This document shows, in pieces, positions 12,693 to 22,255 of a DNA stretch of 35,223 nt. The notes beneath the pieces are model-generated. The model was not told the DNA's origin, searched no databases, and saw only the letters and a program-made list of their open reading frames with translations. A program made the position numbers and the translations under genes. This DNA comes from a virus: positions 1 through 35,223 of IMG/VR virus record IMGVR_UViG_3300044492_000058; one strand, given 5' to 3'. Position 1 is the first letter of the stretch. Every line of letters begins with the position of its first letter.

Positions 12693-12866
12693 TCATGCAG
12701 TTTCTCCTGGCGGATCAGGTTCGTTACCCGCTTCTAACCATTGTTTATACTCTTGATAGTCGCGATTACCTTCATCAAACGGAATGAAAGCATTGTCTGC
12801 TACTCGTTTCACTACTTGCATTGTCATGCCAGGAAGTGTCGTTACTAGTTGATATTCTTTTACCAT
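12693..12866 (-). CDS. Small tail-fibre-associated protein
   Basis: The product is 57 residues starting MVKEYQLVTT at ATG 12866. GAGG lies five bases upstream, overlapping the stop of the previous gene. The frame extends upstream to 12929, but that part overlaps the fibre gene without a ribosome-binding site. The C-terminal pattern NRDYQEYKQWLEAGNEPDPPG is a frequent ending in phage tail-fibre assembly and fibre-tip proteins. It may be a chaperone or adaptor for the neighbouring fibre (inference). Confidence 0.6.
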   Translation of the reverse strand: MVKEYQLVTTLPGMTMQVVKRVADNAFIPFDEGNRDYQEYKQWLEAGNEPDPPGETA

Positions 12867-12873
12867 TGCTACC

Positions 12874-13908
12874 TCACAAATCTGCTGATGCGGCGAAACT
12901 ACCAGCCCATTGATAGCCGCCGTTTGCAACTACAGAAGCATAGACTGTAAATCCATATGGCGTTGGGTTAGATAATGCCTGACCAGTAACATTAACGACC
13001 GTCGTTCCTGATGTTGTCATTGTAGGATTGGCTCGCTTATTAACAAGAAATGGTTGAACATAACCATTGCCGATACTAACAACAGAGTTGCCACCAAGGA
13101 AGAAGATGCCAATTTCATAAAATCTTTGGCAATTAGCAAGATCAACTTGTGGATCAGGTTTCTCTAACGGTGTCGCAACATTACCGATTTCTAGTTGCAC
13201 TCCCCACAACCCCAAAGTATAACTCTGCACACCAATACCAGCAAAGTTATCAGCAGAACTTAACCAAAGCTGCAAACCAAGGAAATTATTACCTCCTGTG
13301 CCGAAAGTTTTACCAGCAGCACTTGGAATATTCCAAGTGGTAACATAACGTGCCCATCCACTTGCCAGTGTAATAGATTGTGCAGGAGTAATATGAATTT
13401 GGGCGGAACCACCAGAGCCAAAATCTAGATAAACATTAATACCAAGCTTTGATGTTGCGGGGCCAGAAATAACTCTAGCCCAAAAACTTAATGTAACTGT
13501 TTTGCCAGTCACCCTCCGTAAATCTTCAATATGATGTTCAAGTAATGTTGCATTGCCAGCAGCAGACCCACCTACACCAGCACAAGTAATAATATAACTA
13601 ACTGCTTCATCACCAATACTAGAACGATCAAAGTCTCCTGCTGCTGTCTGAGCAACAGAAATTGTTCCGCCAACACCAGCAATATTCCAACGATCTAAGC
13701 TAAATCCATAAGGCCCAGTAAATGGTCCACCACCACGTTGCGCTATATTAAACAATCCATTATGTATTAGGTTTCTACCAACATTGTTAGCAGCAGCACC
13801 AGTAATAGCCGATGATGCATCCCACTTTACACCATCCCATTGATATGCTGCACCGTTACCACCAGTAACGACTTGGCCAACAGTTGGGGAGTTAGGAAAA
13901 TCAAACAT
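12874..13908 (-). CDS. Tail fibre / receptor-binding-like protein
   Basis: The product is 344 residues. The N-terminus FPNSPTVGQVVTGGNGAAYQ followed by WDGVKW is a common short anchor motif of phage fibre proteins. From about residue 43 it carries the domain starting NVGRNLIHNGLFNIAQRG, with a carbohydrate-binding-module-like beta fold and the segment VQLEIGNVATPLEKPD near its end, then a C-terminal knob ending GSFAASADL. This whole domain is repeated in the 13911 gene, so the two are paralogues. Confidence 0.7.
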   Translation of the reverse strand: MFDFPNSPTVGQVVTGGNGAAYQWDGVKWDASSAITGAAANNVGRNLIHNGLFNIAQRGGGPFTGPYGFSLDRWNIAGVGGTISVAQTAAGDFDRSSIGDEAVSYIITCAGVGGSAAGNATLLEHHIEDLRRVTGKTVTLSFWARVISGPATSKLGINVYLDFGSGGSAQIHITPAQSITLASGWARYVTTWNIPSAAGKTFGTGGNNFLGLQLWLSSADNFAGIGVQSYTLGLWGVQLEIGNVATPLEKPDPQVDLANCQRFYEIGIFFLGGNSVVSIGNGYVQPFLVNKRANPTMTTSGTTVVNVTGQALSNPTPYGFTVYASVVANGGYQWAGSFAASADL

Positions 13909-13910
13909 TA

Positions 13911-15275
13911 TTATAAATCCGCTGATGCAGAGAATACTGCATTAATATATGAAGAAGCGTTTGATGTCGTTACGGTCCCATTAGTGATAACTATAATGTT
14001 CCCCTGACGATTTACACAAATAAGACCAAACCCTGTTACGTTAACATTTCCAGAGGAGTCAATAACTGTTAATGTAGGATTACTACGCATTCCATAAGGC
14101 AATGCACAACTGGTTTGCGTTCCATGACCAGCCACACCATTTGACCATGATTGATATATATCAGCTTGTTGATAGAAACGTTTACAATTAGCAAGATCAA
14201 CTTGTGGATCTGGTTTCTCTAATGGTGTAGTTACATTACCAATTTCTAGTTGCACGCCCCATACTGATATAGTTCCAGACTGTTCGCCTACACTACCAGA
14301 TTGAACTGAGTAGGCGAAACTGGAAGACAACCAAAAATGAAGATCAGTTTTATCATTAGAAGTTCCAACTGTTTTGCCTACTATGCTTGGAACCACAAAC
14401 GTCAAACTGTATCGCTTGAATGTAGTTGTTAGTGCAACAGCTTGGCCAACACCAACTACAGCGCTTGATCCACCAGTTCCAAACTGTTGATCTATACTAA
14501 CTCCCAATTTCATTCCAGCACTACCTGTAGCCCAAAAACTAACAGTAACAGTCTTACCAGCAAGTTTACGCACATCTTCTATGGCTTGACTGAACCCTTT
14601 ATAGTCACCAGGTAAACGCTGATTAGGCGCTCCCATTACCATTGATGATTGAAAGCAGTAACGACAACTTTCATCGCCAATGGCAGTTCGTTCTGCATCT
14701 GTAGTTGCTCTAATCGTTGTCGATAATGTTCCACCAACAAACCATTGCCACCAACGATCAGATGTATATCCACCTACAGTAAAAGCACCAGACCCACGTT
14801 GTTGTATATTAAACATCGAGTTATGTATTAGGTTTCTACCAACATTATTATACGATGGTTGCAGTGCAGTATTGATTGCGCCAGTAGTCACCACATTTGG
14901 ATTGTTAGCAATTACCCACTGCGAACTAGTTCCGTCATCATAACCAACGTATAATTGGGTTTTGTTACTGTCAAACCACATCTTGCCGTTAGCAATAGTT
15001 GGTGGCGTATCAGCAACAGTTAGACTAGCACCACCACTACCACCACTACCAACTTTACTATCGACATAGTTTTTCGTTGCTGCATGAGTAGGCAATTCAG
15101 GGTCAAGATACAATGCTAGAAAACCTAGCATTGTATCACCGGAACGATTGACTTTGGTAGCTACATCAGTTTGTAATGCCCCTATTTCATCGTGTGCGGC
15201 AACGAAATTATCCCGCACACTTTTAGTAGTTGGATCACCATAAATAGGGACTTTTACATCAATCGCAGAAGTCAT
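13911..15275 (-). CDS. Tail fibre, paralogue of its neighbours
   Basis: The product is 454 residues. The N-terminal module (1-40, IDVKVPIYGDPTTKSVRDNF) also begins the 15452 and 27183 products, so it is likely a common attachment module. The central part has shaft-like phrases (GDTMLGFLALY, AATKNYVDSKV). The C-terminal domain NVGRNLIHNSMFNIQQRG to FSASADL is shared with the 12874 product. The fibre is thus a mosaic of modules from two neighbours. ATG 15275 has GGAG eight bases upstream. Confidence 0.75.
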   Translation of the reverse strand: MTSAIDVKVPIYGDPTTKSVRDNFVAAHDEIGALQTDVATKVNRSGDTMLGFLALYLDPELPTHAATKNYVDSKVGSGGSGGASLTVADTPPTIANGKMWFDSNKTQLYVGYDDGTSSQWVIANNPNVVTTGAINTALQPSYNNVGRNLIHNSMFNIQQRGSGAFTVGGYTSDRWWQWFVGGTLSTTIRATTDAERTAIGDESCRYCFQSSMVMGAPNQRLPGDYKGFSQAIEDVRKLAGKTVTVSFWATGSAGMKLGVSIDQQFGTGGSSAVVGVGQAVALTTTFKRYSLTFVVPSIVGKTVGTSNDKTDLHFWLSSSFAYSVQSGSVGEQSGTISVWGVQLEIGNVTTPLEKPDPQVDLANCKRFYQQADIYQSWSNGVAGHGTQTSCALPYGMRSNPTLTVIDSSGNVNVTGFGLICVNRQGNIIVITNGTVTTSNASSYINAVFSASADL

Positions 15276-15278
15276 AGA

Positions 15279-15455
15279 CTATGCTCCTGGCGGGGTATTC
15301 ATCGAATGCAAAGCTTCACCACTACCGTTAGGCTTTACTTGTTCACGCAACTGATTAGATATACCATGTATTAGTTGCGCGGATACTTCATAGGGTTGCT
15401 TGGCCAGGAGTGCAAGGATATTCTGCCAAGCTTCCTGAGGTAGATCAACGTTCAT
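15279..15455 (-). CDS. Small protein between two fibre genes
   Basis: This 58-residue gene starts at an ATGA overlap with the end of the S74 fibre gene (ATG 15455) and stops at 15279, four bases before the next fibre start. The product, beginning MNVDLPQEAW, is helical, with NILALLAKQPYEVSAQLIH at about residues 12-30 and a short polar tail. Gene-size small frames of this kind next to fibres often encode assembly helpers. No family is recognised. Confidence 0.6.
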   Translation of the reverse strand: MNVDLPQEAWQNILALLAKQPYEVSAQLIHGISNQLREQVKPNGSGEALHSMNTPPGA

Positions 15456-17569
15456 TGTCTAGTCTCCAGTTGTTCGATACGAGTAGTTAGTTGTTTGATA
15501 GAACCAAGTAGTAATGCAATCATTACATTTTGATCCAATCCCCAGACACGTCCTAGATGATCATCGAAATCATCACCTGCATTAACTCCTTCGGGAAATA
15601 CTTCACGCAAACGTTGAGCAATGATACCAATTCGCGAGCGTAAATTTAGTGGACTCTTAGTACTTTTGACACGAGCTTCCTTTAATTTCCACGGATCATC
15701 CATCTCTAACCAATCATATTCAAATAGCGGAATTTTATTAACTGTAGCAAGCGCATCGAATGTACTGGGTTGAATATCTAACTTCAATCGTTCATCACTG
15801 GCATTGGCAATTGCATATGCGGCACCACCATTGTCGATACTAATAGTGACAAGGCTTCCAACCAAATTAGACCAACCCATCAGAAATGTATTGGAAGAAT
15901 TGTAAGCGCCAGAATTATAACTAATGCCGATATTATTAGTCAAACAAACAATGCGTGAACCATTTACATATACACTGCCGCCATGAAAATGCGAATTTCT
16001 ATCTCCACCCAGAACAAGTGATGGACCATTAGGCGTTACCCATTGCATGTCCCCATTGTTAACATTCCAGTCCCAATACCAACTAGGGGATAGTTGCAAA
16101 ATGCGACCACTGCCACCACTACCCATTTTCATTTGCCAGCTAATGCCACCAACACTACCAGCAGCAGATATGTCTCCACTAAATGTTCCAGTCCAGAATG
16201 TTGGGCTAGAGTTATAGTTGACACTTTGATCAGGCGTATATGCACTAGCTGGTTTGAAGTAAGTATTGACCCAAGTATAAGTAGCAAAAATATCATTACA
16301 CCAACCACGACTAGCGACTGTATTGACGAACCCACCATCAATGTAATAGTTGAGCGCACTAGCAGCACCATCCCAACCAAAGCCAATCCAGTTACCGGAG
16401 AAACTACGATAAACGTGACCAATAGTTACTGACCCACCACCAGCCTGCCAAGTATTGCCACCAGAGTCAATATGGAATAATTGAGCGCCAGAAGGATGGT
16501 CATAACTTAATATACCATTTGATGCATTAAACAATAGACGCCAATTGTCAACTGTAAACCGAATGTAACGATAAGTTGCGTCAGCATACAAGGCATATGT
16601 GTAATTGGTTGCAATAGCCCCTGGAAGTATGGCATTGCCACGGACATCACCAGCAGCATTTATATTAGCACTACTATTAACTTCTCCAACCAAGCTAATA
16701 GTAGGCGCATCCAGTGTCAAACTTGATACGTTATAGCCAGTGCGTGATACAGTAAGAAAGTTATCGCCTGCATTGAATGCATCGTTAACTAACTGCATGT
16801 AGAACGAACCAGTTGGTCCTACAAACATATCGAAATATTTGCTATCTGCTGCTGCGCCTGACGAATACAATGATACTCTAGCATCACTAACAGCATTAAT
16901 TTTTAATTGATTAACTAGTGTCAACGCACCAGTCATTGTATCGCCAGCAAGTTTAACATAACTTGCAGCAGCGATCTGTGCATCGACATATTGTTTCGGA
17001 GCAGCATGTAATGCAATGGTTGGATTGCCAGGGAGTGTTAGTGGTATAGTTAATACTGCATCAGTTGCGGTCCACGATTGAACAACAATATTGTTTCTTA
17101 CGATACCAAATGTATTGTTGGTTGGATTGTATCTTAGAAAGTCATTGCCAGGAGAGAACTTGATAAAGTTATAGGTGGCATCACTGCCAATACGAAAGCG
17201 ATCAGTAGCAGAATTGGGACCGATATGCACGCTAGCAAACAACGGATCATGTGACCAAGTATTACCGCCAACAGTATAACCGCGCGCATAATACATGCCA
17301 TCGGTTGGAGCATCTGGCACTGTGCCACTGCCACCAAAAACTATGTCGTCAACGTAACGTTTAGTTGCAACCTCCATAGGATTTAATGGATCAGTTTGCA
17401 TAGTAATAGGGCCATTCATTAACCCGCCAGCCGTTGGCAGGAATGGCGCTAATGCAGTCCTAGACTGTAAATCTGTTATTTCATCGTAAGCATGAAGAAA
17501 ATTATCTCTAACACTTTGCGTTGTTGGATTACCATAGACCGGCTTGGTACTATCAATCAAACTAGTCAT
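15452..17569 (-). CDS. Long tail fibre with C-terminal S74 intramolecular chaperone
   Basis: The product is 705 residues. The N-terminal module (1-38, IDSTKPVYGNPTTQSVRDNF) is shared with the 13911 and 27183 products. The central shaft has DTMTGALTL and AAPKQYVDAQI type repeats. The last 116 residues are a peptidase S74/intramolecular chaperone domain, beginning ASDERLKLDI at about residue 590, with SRIGIIAQRLREVFPEG and a final coiled coil. In this family the C-terminal part trimerises the fibre and then cuts itself off at the Ser of the SDERLK motif. The start overlaps the previous gene by ATGA. Confidence 0.85.
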   Translation of the reverse strand: MTSLIDSTKPVYGNPTTQSVRDNFLHAYDEITDLQSRTALAPFLPTAGGLMNGPITMQTDPLNPMEVATKRYVDDIVFGGSGTVPDAPTDGMYYARGYTVGGNTWSHDPLFASVHIGPNSATDRFRIGSDATYNFIKFSPGNDFLRYNPTNNTFGIVRNNIVVQSWTATDAVLTIPLTLPGNPTIALHAAPKQYVDAQIAAASYVKLAGDTMTGALTLVNQLKINAVSDARVSLYSSGAAADSKYFDMFVGPTGSFYMQLVNDAFNAGDNFLTVSRTGYNVSSLTLDAPTISLVGEVNSSANINAAGDVRGNAILPGAIATNYTYALYADATYRYIRFTVDNWRLLFNASNGILSYDHPSGAQLFHIDSGGNTWQAGGGSVTIGHVYRSFSGNWIGFGWDGAASALNYYIDGGFVNTVASRGWCNDIFATYTWVNTYFKPASAYTPDQSVNYNSSPTFWTGTFSGDISAAGSVGGISWQMKMGSGGSGRILQLSPSWYWDWNVNNGDMQWVTPNGPSLVLGGDRNSHFHGGSVYVNGSRIVCLTNNIGISYNSGAYNSSNTFLMGWSNLVGSLVTISIDNGGAAYAIANASDERLKLDIQPSTFDALATVNKIPLFEYDWLEMDDPWKLKEARVKSTKSPLNLRSRIGIIAQRLREVFPEGVNAGDDFDDHLGRVWGLDQNVMIALLLGSIKQLTTRIEQLETRQ

Positions 17570-18393
17570 GGTATAGTTCCTTTAACATCCCATACGCTAT
17601 GCCCACCATCCCAAATACTTTCCCCTCGATCCCAAATACTCATTACAGTAACGATTGGTGGAATGTTTGACCCTGGACTCCTGGCGAGGATGCCGATATC
17701 AAAACCGTAATAGATTTGTTGATTAAGAAAACCAAATGTATGAGTATTGTCAACAAAGTATGGCCAGAGTTTAACACCAGCCGCTTTGGCTAGATGGTCT
17801 AACAGAATAGAATAACGTGGATCATTTGGTAGTATAAAATCATCGATGTAGATACGCGCATTAGCATTACCATAGTCAAGTACTCTAGTGCCAACGACTC
17901 CCAACGAAAGATTAACTGCTTGCATTATTTCTTCGGCAGTACCATGCCCGTTGTTTAGGGCAATCTTCATTCCTATTGCAACACGATAGTCAATATCACC
18001 TAAGAAACTACTTGCCGCATAAGGTTCACGCTTGCGGCGCATTCTAGCTTGGCCAAAACCCCGGCCAGATGGTTGCGACCAGAAACCAAAGAATGGTAGA
18101 TATACACTGTTGGTTACTTCACGAGTAATACCAACAATCGAACCGATACCGTCTAGTTGTTTTCCTTCCGCAGTATATAACCAACGTTTTGTGTATAGAT
18201 CGTTTAATGCATTGTCTAGTTCATTGAGTGGATTATAGAACGCGCGAACAAAGTTCTCAGTATTTACTTTACCAATATGCTGTGCCAGGAAATGTGACCA
18301 TGCAATCTCCGCATGATCATGCGGAAATTGCAATTTATCTGCCATCCCTTCACTTGGCAGTAGTGCATCAAACAAGCCAGTATCATCTGGCAT
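17566..18393 (-). CDS. Baseplate protein, DUF2612 family
   Basis: The product is 275 residues and fits the DUF2612 family of phage proteins encoded directly after baseplate J in phages of this type. Characteristic stretches are LDNALNDLYTKRWLYTAEGKQLDGIG (given here as the pattern around residues 55-80) and DYRVAIGMKIALNNGHGTAEEI. It takes the genomic place of P2 gpI and is probably a wedge component linking J to the fibres. It overlaps J by 11 bases. Confidence 0.75.
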   Translation of the reverse strand: MPDDTGLFDALLPSEGMADKLQFPHDHAEIAWSHFLAQHIGKVNTENFVRAFYNPLNELDNALNDLYTKRWLYTAEGKQLDGIGSIVGITREVTNSVYLPFFGFWSQPSGRGFGQARMRRKREPYAASSFLGDIDYRVAIGMKIALNNGHGTAEEIMQAVNLSLGVVGTRVLDYGNANARIYIDDFILPNDPRYSILLDHLAKAAGVKLWPYFVDNTHTFGFLNQQIYYGFDIGILARSPGSNIPPIVTVMSIWDRGESIWDGGHSVWDVKGTIP

Positions 18394-19873
18394 TGCGTAA
18401 ATTCCTCGCGTCCAGTATTGTTACCATTACTTTCGTTACATCAAACTGTGATAATTCTCTAGCTGAAATCGGAATGTTACTAGAAGTATAGTCTTCCGGT
18501 GCAGGAATGGCATTAACATCAGCGGCTCTGGCAACTTTGATATCTAGACTACCAATACCCGAAACGTTAGAGTATATTGGACCAAAGAACCGTTGCACGA
18601 TAACATCTTTACCAATACCAAAATTATTACCTGTTTCGGTAACAATCAATTGGATTTGTGGCACACCACCATCCGGAAATTGTTCTTCATTATACAACGT
18701 TACAGTTACATCAACCCAAATATACACTGGAACTGGCCGATTGAAGAATATATCATGTTGGTAATTAACACTGTCAGTAACCAACACCATGATATCACCA
18801 AACGTATCGATCCCTGCCGCTTTAGTTAAGTATATCTGATCAGCAATGTCTTGCGGATCACCACCATATGCAATGACTTCTATCGAATGTGGTGGTCTGC
18901 CATCCGCATCTACTACATCATTTTCGTTCTCGTAAACTTGCACTGCAAGTATACCAGTAACGTTCTGTTCTAGTGTCGCTCTGATAGATTCTAGAGTAGC
19001 TGCACCAAGTATAAATACACCTTTATCATAACGAAGTCTTAGTTCATCATCGGTTTCTAGATTACGCCCAAGATGGCCAGGGACATAGTTATTTACACTA
19101 GTCCATCCATCCATAGTAGTAACGATCTGATTAACCGTATTCTCTGGCACTTCCGATGGGCCATAGTCTTCTGCGGTAAAGTTACCAATAGAACCAATTA
19201 TCTTCAGTTCAATATTGGTAGAGATTTGCAATGCAAACGAAATAGACTCAATACCATATATGCGGATTTCATTAGCGTCAATCGAAATGATAAATGAACC
19301 CGCCAGGAGTTGCGTAAACAACGATTGTGCGATAGTTAATGCACTATCACCAGCAACTGCAACGTAACGATAAATCGACTGATCAACTCTAATCCAGTAT
19401 TCTTCACCAACTACTGCGGTCATTACTGCAACAGTAGCATCGATCGCAGTTTGTCGTGATATCGTAGTTGTTTCATTAAGCAAGAAGTTATCTTGCGTCA
19501 ATGAACTACGAACTATACTACCTGCTGGAATAATAGTTGTTTCTACTCCGTAGCAAGCGCACCAGACAGTGGACCTTTGAGCAAACAGCCTTCTAACACC
19601 AGCAAAAGACACAGAATGATCAAGGTTAACGCCAGTGGCAGAAATAGGATACATCGCGTGATAAACCGATTCCGCCAATTCCCATAATGTAGCTTCACGT
19701 TCCGCAAATACATTAATAAACTGTCCGGTTATTGAATCCGGTCGCGTTTCAAACGTCAATCCAGTAGTTGACTGTAACGTATCGATTATCTGTTGCCTAA
19801 TCTCTGGCAATCGCATCCGCGAGAAACCAGTTGGCAATACACCATATTCCGTTTGGTTAACAAGATCACTCAC
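18383..19873 (-). CDS. Baseplate J-like wedge protein
   Basis: The product is 496 residues and fits the baseplate J family (P2 gpJ, T4 gp6). The N-terminal helix pair has SRMRLPEIRQQIIDTLQ, then EREATLWELAESVYHAMYP and GVNLDHSVSFAGVRR, typical of the family. It continues into a long beta-rich body with LETDDELRLRY. Translation starts at GTG 19873, overlapping the gp25-like gene by eight bases. It forms the baseplate periphery together with the gp25-like and DUF2612 proteins. Confidence 0.88.
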   Translation of the reverse strand: MSDLVNQTEYGVLPTGFSRMRLPEIRQQIIDTLQSTTGLTFETRPDSITGQFINVFAEREATLWELAESVYHAMYPISATGVNLDHSVSFAGVRRLFAQRSTVWCACYGVETTIIPAGSIVRSSLTQDNFLLNETTTISRQTAIDATVAVMTAVVGEEYWIRVDQSIYRYVAVAGDSALTIAQSLFTQLLAGSFIISIDANEIRIYGIESISFALQISTNIELKIIGSIGNFTAEDYGPSEVPENTVNQIVTTMDGWTSVNNYVPGHLGRNLETDDELRLRYDKGVFILGAATLESIRATLEQNVTGILAVQVYENENDVVDADGRPPHSIEVIAYGGDPQDIADQIYLTKAAGIDTFGDIMVLVTDSVNYQHDIFFNRPVPVYIWVDVTVTLYNEEQFPDGGVPQIQLIVTETGNNFGIGKDVIVQRFFGPIYSNVSGIGSLDIKVARAADVNAIPAPEDYTSSNIPISARELSQFDVTKVMVTILDARNLRNAR

Positions 19874-20303
19874 GGCGGAATATCTCCAGTTTCACGCTTT
19901 CTTTGATTGGCCCCAAATTAGTAGTGCAGGCAAATTCCACAAATAGATAACGCTTTTGACGATCCCAACTAAGACCAAGATGGTCAATACGAATAACGTC
20001 AGGCACAGACGATATATGACTACGCAAAATCGTTTCGACACTAGCCATGCGTGGGTTTTTAACAAGGATTTCTTCAAGGTATGGCACTCCATACGTTACA
20101 TCTAAGAACCATTCCCCAAGAAATGATAGCAAGTTCATCTTAATTTGTTGCGCTACTTTATCCGCATTGTTGATTGGCCATATAGTATACTTAGTAACAT
20201 TACTGTATCCAGACACACTTAATGGTGTCGGTTTCGCAACAATTGGTATTTCATAAAATACCATGTCATGATCTAGTCTATTCAATGCTAAATCATAACT
20301 CAT
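19866..20303 (-). CDS. gp25-like baseplate wedge protein
   Basis: The product is 145 residues. The core WPINNADKVAQQIKMNLL...EWFLDVTYGVPYLEEIL (about residues 42-81) is the family signature of gpW/gp25 and its relatives, proteins related to T6SS TssE that connect the baseplate to the sheath. The position between spike and J is the usual one. The start is in an ATGA overlap with the spike gene. Confidence 0.85.
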   Translation of the reverse strand: MSYDLALNRLDHDMVFYEIPIVAKPTPLSVSGYSNVTKYTIWPINNADKVAQQIKMNLLSFLGEWFLDVTYGVPYLEEILVKNPRMASVETILRSHISSVPDVIRIDHLGLSWDRQKRYLFVEFACTTNLGPIKESVKLEIFRRE

Positions 20304-20923
20304 ACTGGCTGACTCGTAGTGCCAGAACCCGGTTGTACTCCTGGGTGGCGATGCGTTTGTAGTGTAAATTTGTTAGATGGTGTATCGATCGCAATACTGT
20401 TAGCTTTGATAGTCATATTACCACCATTATCAATGATAATAGATGCTTTATCGTTACCTAAAACAACTGATCCATCTTTCTTTAATACCAACGAACACTT
20501 GTCAAATTTTAATACTACGTCTTCAGCATGTCCAACAGTTCCAGTATGACCGCCACCGGGTATAGCAATACTATCGCTAATATCAAATTGACGAGGATCA
20601 TCCGGCATTGTTCTTTTACCATCTAACCACCCCTCCAATGATCGTTGCTGAACAATGTTAACTAATGGATCACCAGCTTGCAACGGCATTGTTAGTGAAG
20701 CTTTACCACCACATGCGGATGGCCAAGCTATCGGAATTTCTACTACTTTAGGCGATTCTAGTGCTTCACCATTATCCAATCGTTTCGGTAGATCAGGTTT
20801 AATTACTGCTCTATTCTTCGTTGCATCATAGGACATAATACTAGCAGGCATACTAGTATTAACCATCTCTGATACAGTAGATTCGATAATCAATCGAATA
20901 CCTTCACGTGGATCAGAAAGCAT
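20300..20923 (-). CDS. Baseplate spike (Gp138-like / gpV type)
   Basis: The product is 207 residues. The N-terminal part has the OB-fold features of phage Gp138 N-terminal-like spikes (MPASIMSYDATKNRAVIKPD and GDPLVNIVQQRSLEGWL). It is followed by a beta-prism of short repeats (CSLVLKKDGSVVLGN, ASIIIDNGGNMTIKAN) and the tip THRHPGVQPGSG, whose HxH binds iron in related spike tips. It punctures the outer membrane on sheath contraction. A strong GGAGGAAAAATA leader precedes the ATG at 20923. Confidence 0.85.
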   Translation of the reverse strand: MLSDPREGIRLIIESTVSEMVNTSMPASIMSYDATKNRAVIKPDLPKRLDNGEALESPKVVEIPIAWPSACGGKASLTMPLQAGDPLVNIVQQRSLEGWLDGKRTMPDDPRQFDISDSIAIPGGGHTGTVGHAEDVVLKFDKCSLVLKKDGSVVLGNDKASIIIDNGGNMTIKANSIAIDTPSNKFTLQTHRHPGVQPGSGTTSQPV

Positions 20924-21894
20924 TATTTTTCCTCCACTTCATCTTCATCGATTGGCTTACCACGCGAATGTGTACCTCCTTTAGACTTAGACTTTTCTTC
21001 GGTTAGTGGCGCGGCAGGATCAATTAGTTTCATTTCAGTTTGCCAGTCGCCATCGTGACTATCGCCCTTATGCTTTAGTTCTTGGATACGAAATATACCA
21101 TTAACTGCCCGCGACTCTAGTTTAACTCGATCACCAGGATTTACCTCTGGCATTAGTAGTGAATTTACACTCCAGCCATCGTAATGTTTCGCTGGTGTGC
21201 TAACAGTTTTCTTCTTCTTATCAGCGCCTTTTACTTCAGTTGTGCCTTCATTAGCTTTCCGTTCATGTTCCGGAAAACCAATTAAGCCAGAGTCAGCCGA
21301 TAATACTATACCTTGCCTAGTAGTTACCATACCTTTCTTGATTACTTGCAAATTGCCGTTTTGTATTGACCATTCCAGTTCAGAACCCTTCGTTACTTTA
21401 TCAAGTAGTGTTCTTGCAGAACCAAAATAAGACAATCCGTTCTGCCAAATTCTTTCGGGTATGTCTTTCGGCAAGGTTAATGGAGTACCCATTTGTTTCG
21501 ATACATCATTAAGCACTTGCGTAGATTTAACCCCTTTATCATAGCCAACCGATATTGTTGTGTCACGAATTTCTGCCGCACCATCTCCAAGTTCAAGTTC
21601 CGTAATAACATCCGGCAATTCGTATTTGGTCCATGAAAAGGTAACACCACCTTGGAAGATAAGTAATGCGCCCGCTTCATCTTTGTAACCAGCATATAAT
21701 AAGCATCGTGTATCCGGTTTCTCTAGTTCTGCTCTAGTTTCTTTCCGCAAGTTATAGATACGAATACTACTCTTGTTAGGGTCTTTCTTTGCCGTCTTAG
21801 TAATTTCAAACTGGATACGCAATTCGGTTATTTCTAGCCCTTGACTGCTACCTTTCTTGCCGACCAATAATTTATATACACGGTCAAACAGCAC
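20923..21894 (-). CDS. Baseplate hub protein (gp27/gpD-like)
   Basis: About 323 residues from GTG 21894 or 336 from TTG 21933. I prefer GTG because the longer form overlaps the preceding gene by 50 bases, but neither has a good ribosome-binding site. The N-terminal third (LEITELRIQFEITKTAKKDPNKSSIRIYN as a pattern) is typical of hub proteins. The middle has SYFGSARTLLDKVTKGSELEWSI, and the C-terminal part GDRVKLESRAVNGIFRIQELKHKGD is an OB-like domain. A Lys/Glu-rich tail ends the protein. It seats the spike at the tail end. Confidence 0.75.
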   Translation of the reverse strand: MLFDRVYKLLVGKKGSSQGLEITELRIQFEITKTAKKDPNKSSIRIYNLRKETRAELEKPDTRCLLYAGYKDEAGALLIFQGGVTFSWTKYELPDVITELELGDGAAEIRDTTISVGYDKGVKSTQVLNDVSKQMGTPLTLPKDIPERIWQNGLSYFGSARTLLDKVTKGSELEWSIQNGNLQVIKKGMVTTRQGIVLSADSGLIGFPEHERKANEGTTEVKGADKKKKTVSTPAKHYDGWSVNSLLMPEVNPGDRVKLESRAVNGIFRIQELKHKGDSHDGDWQTEMKLIDPAAPLTEEKSKSKGGTHSRGKPIDEDEVEEK

Positions 21895-22252
21895 TGGCAG
21901 TAAATCCGTAATCCGGCAGTAAACCCAAATCAAACAAGTCTTGTTGTGTCTGATAAACTAATTGATATCTACCCGAACTAAATCCATCTCGCGGAACTGG
22001 ACCACTTCTATAGTGTGAACTGCCGACCCACAATTCTCCTGGCGGCATGTCGGAATAACGAAACTGATAAGTTAATGGATAGTTTGCCGAAACTGAAATT
22101 CCATTGATCAACGTTTCATAAGCCGAATTTCTAATGCCCATCGTCCAGTATTGACCAGATTCATTCCAATCCAAAATGATATAATATAGAATATCATCAA
22201 GCGTTGCCTCAATGGCTTGACTGTTTGCATCAATAACTTCAAGGACATACAC
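21884..22252 (-). CDS. Baseplate plug-like small protein
   Basis: The product is 122 residues and beta-rich: ATLDDILYYIILDWNESGQYWTMGI (about residues 16-40 as a pattern) and LINGISVSANYPLTYQF match the small phage plug proteins (DUF6983-like) found between Dit-like and hub genes. Translation probably starts at GTG 22252, four bases after the previous stop, with no strong ribosome-binding site. It is likely part of the central baseplate. Confidence 0.6.
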   Translation of the reverse strand: MYVLEVIDANSQAIEATLDDILYYIILDWNESGQYWTMGIRNSAYETLINGISVSANYPLTYQFRYSDMPPGELWVGSSHYRSGPVPRDGFSSGRYQLVYQTQQDLFDLGLLPDYGFTASAV

Positions 22253-22255
22253 TAG

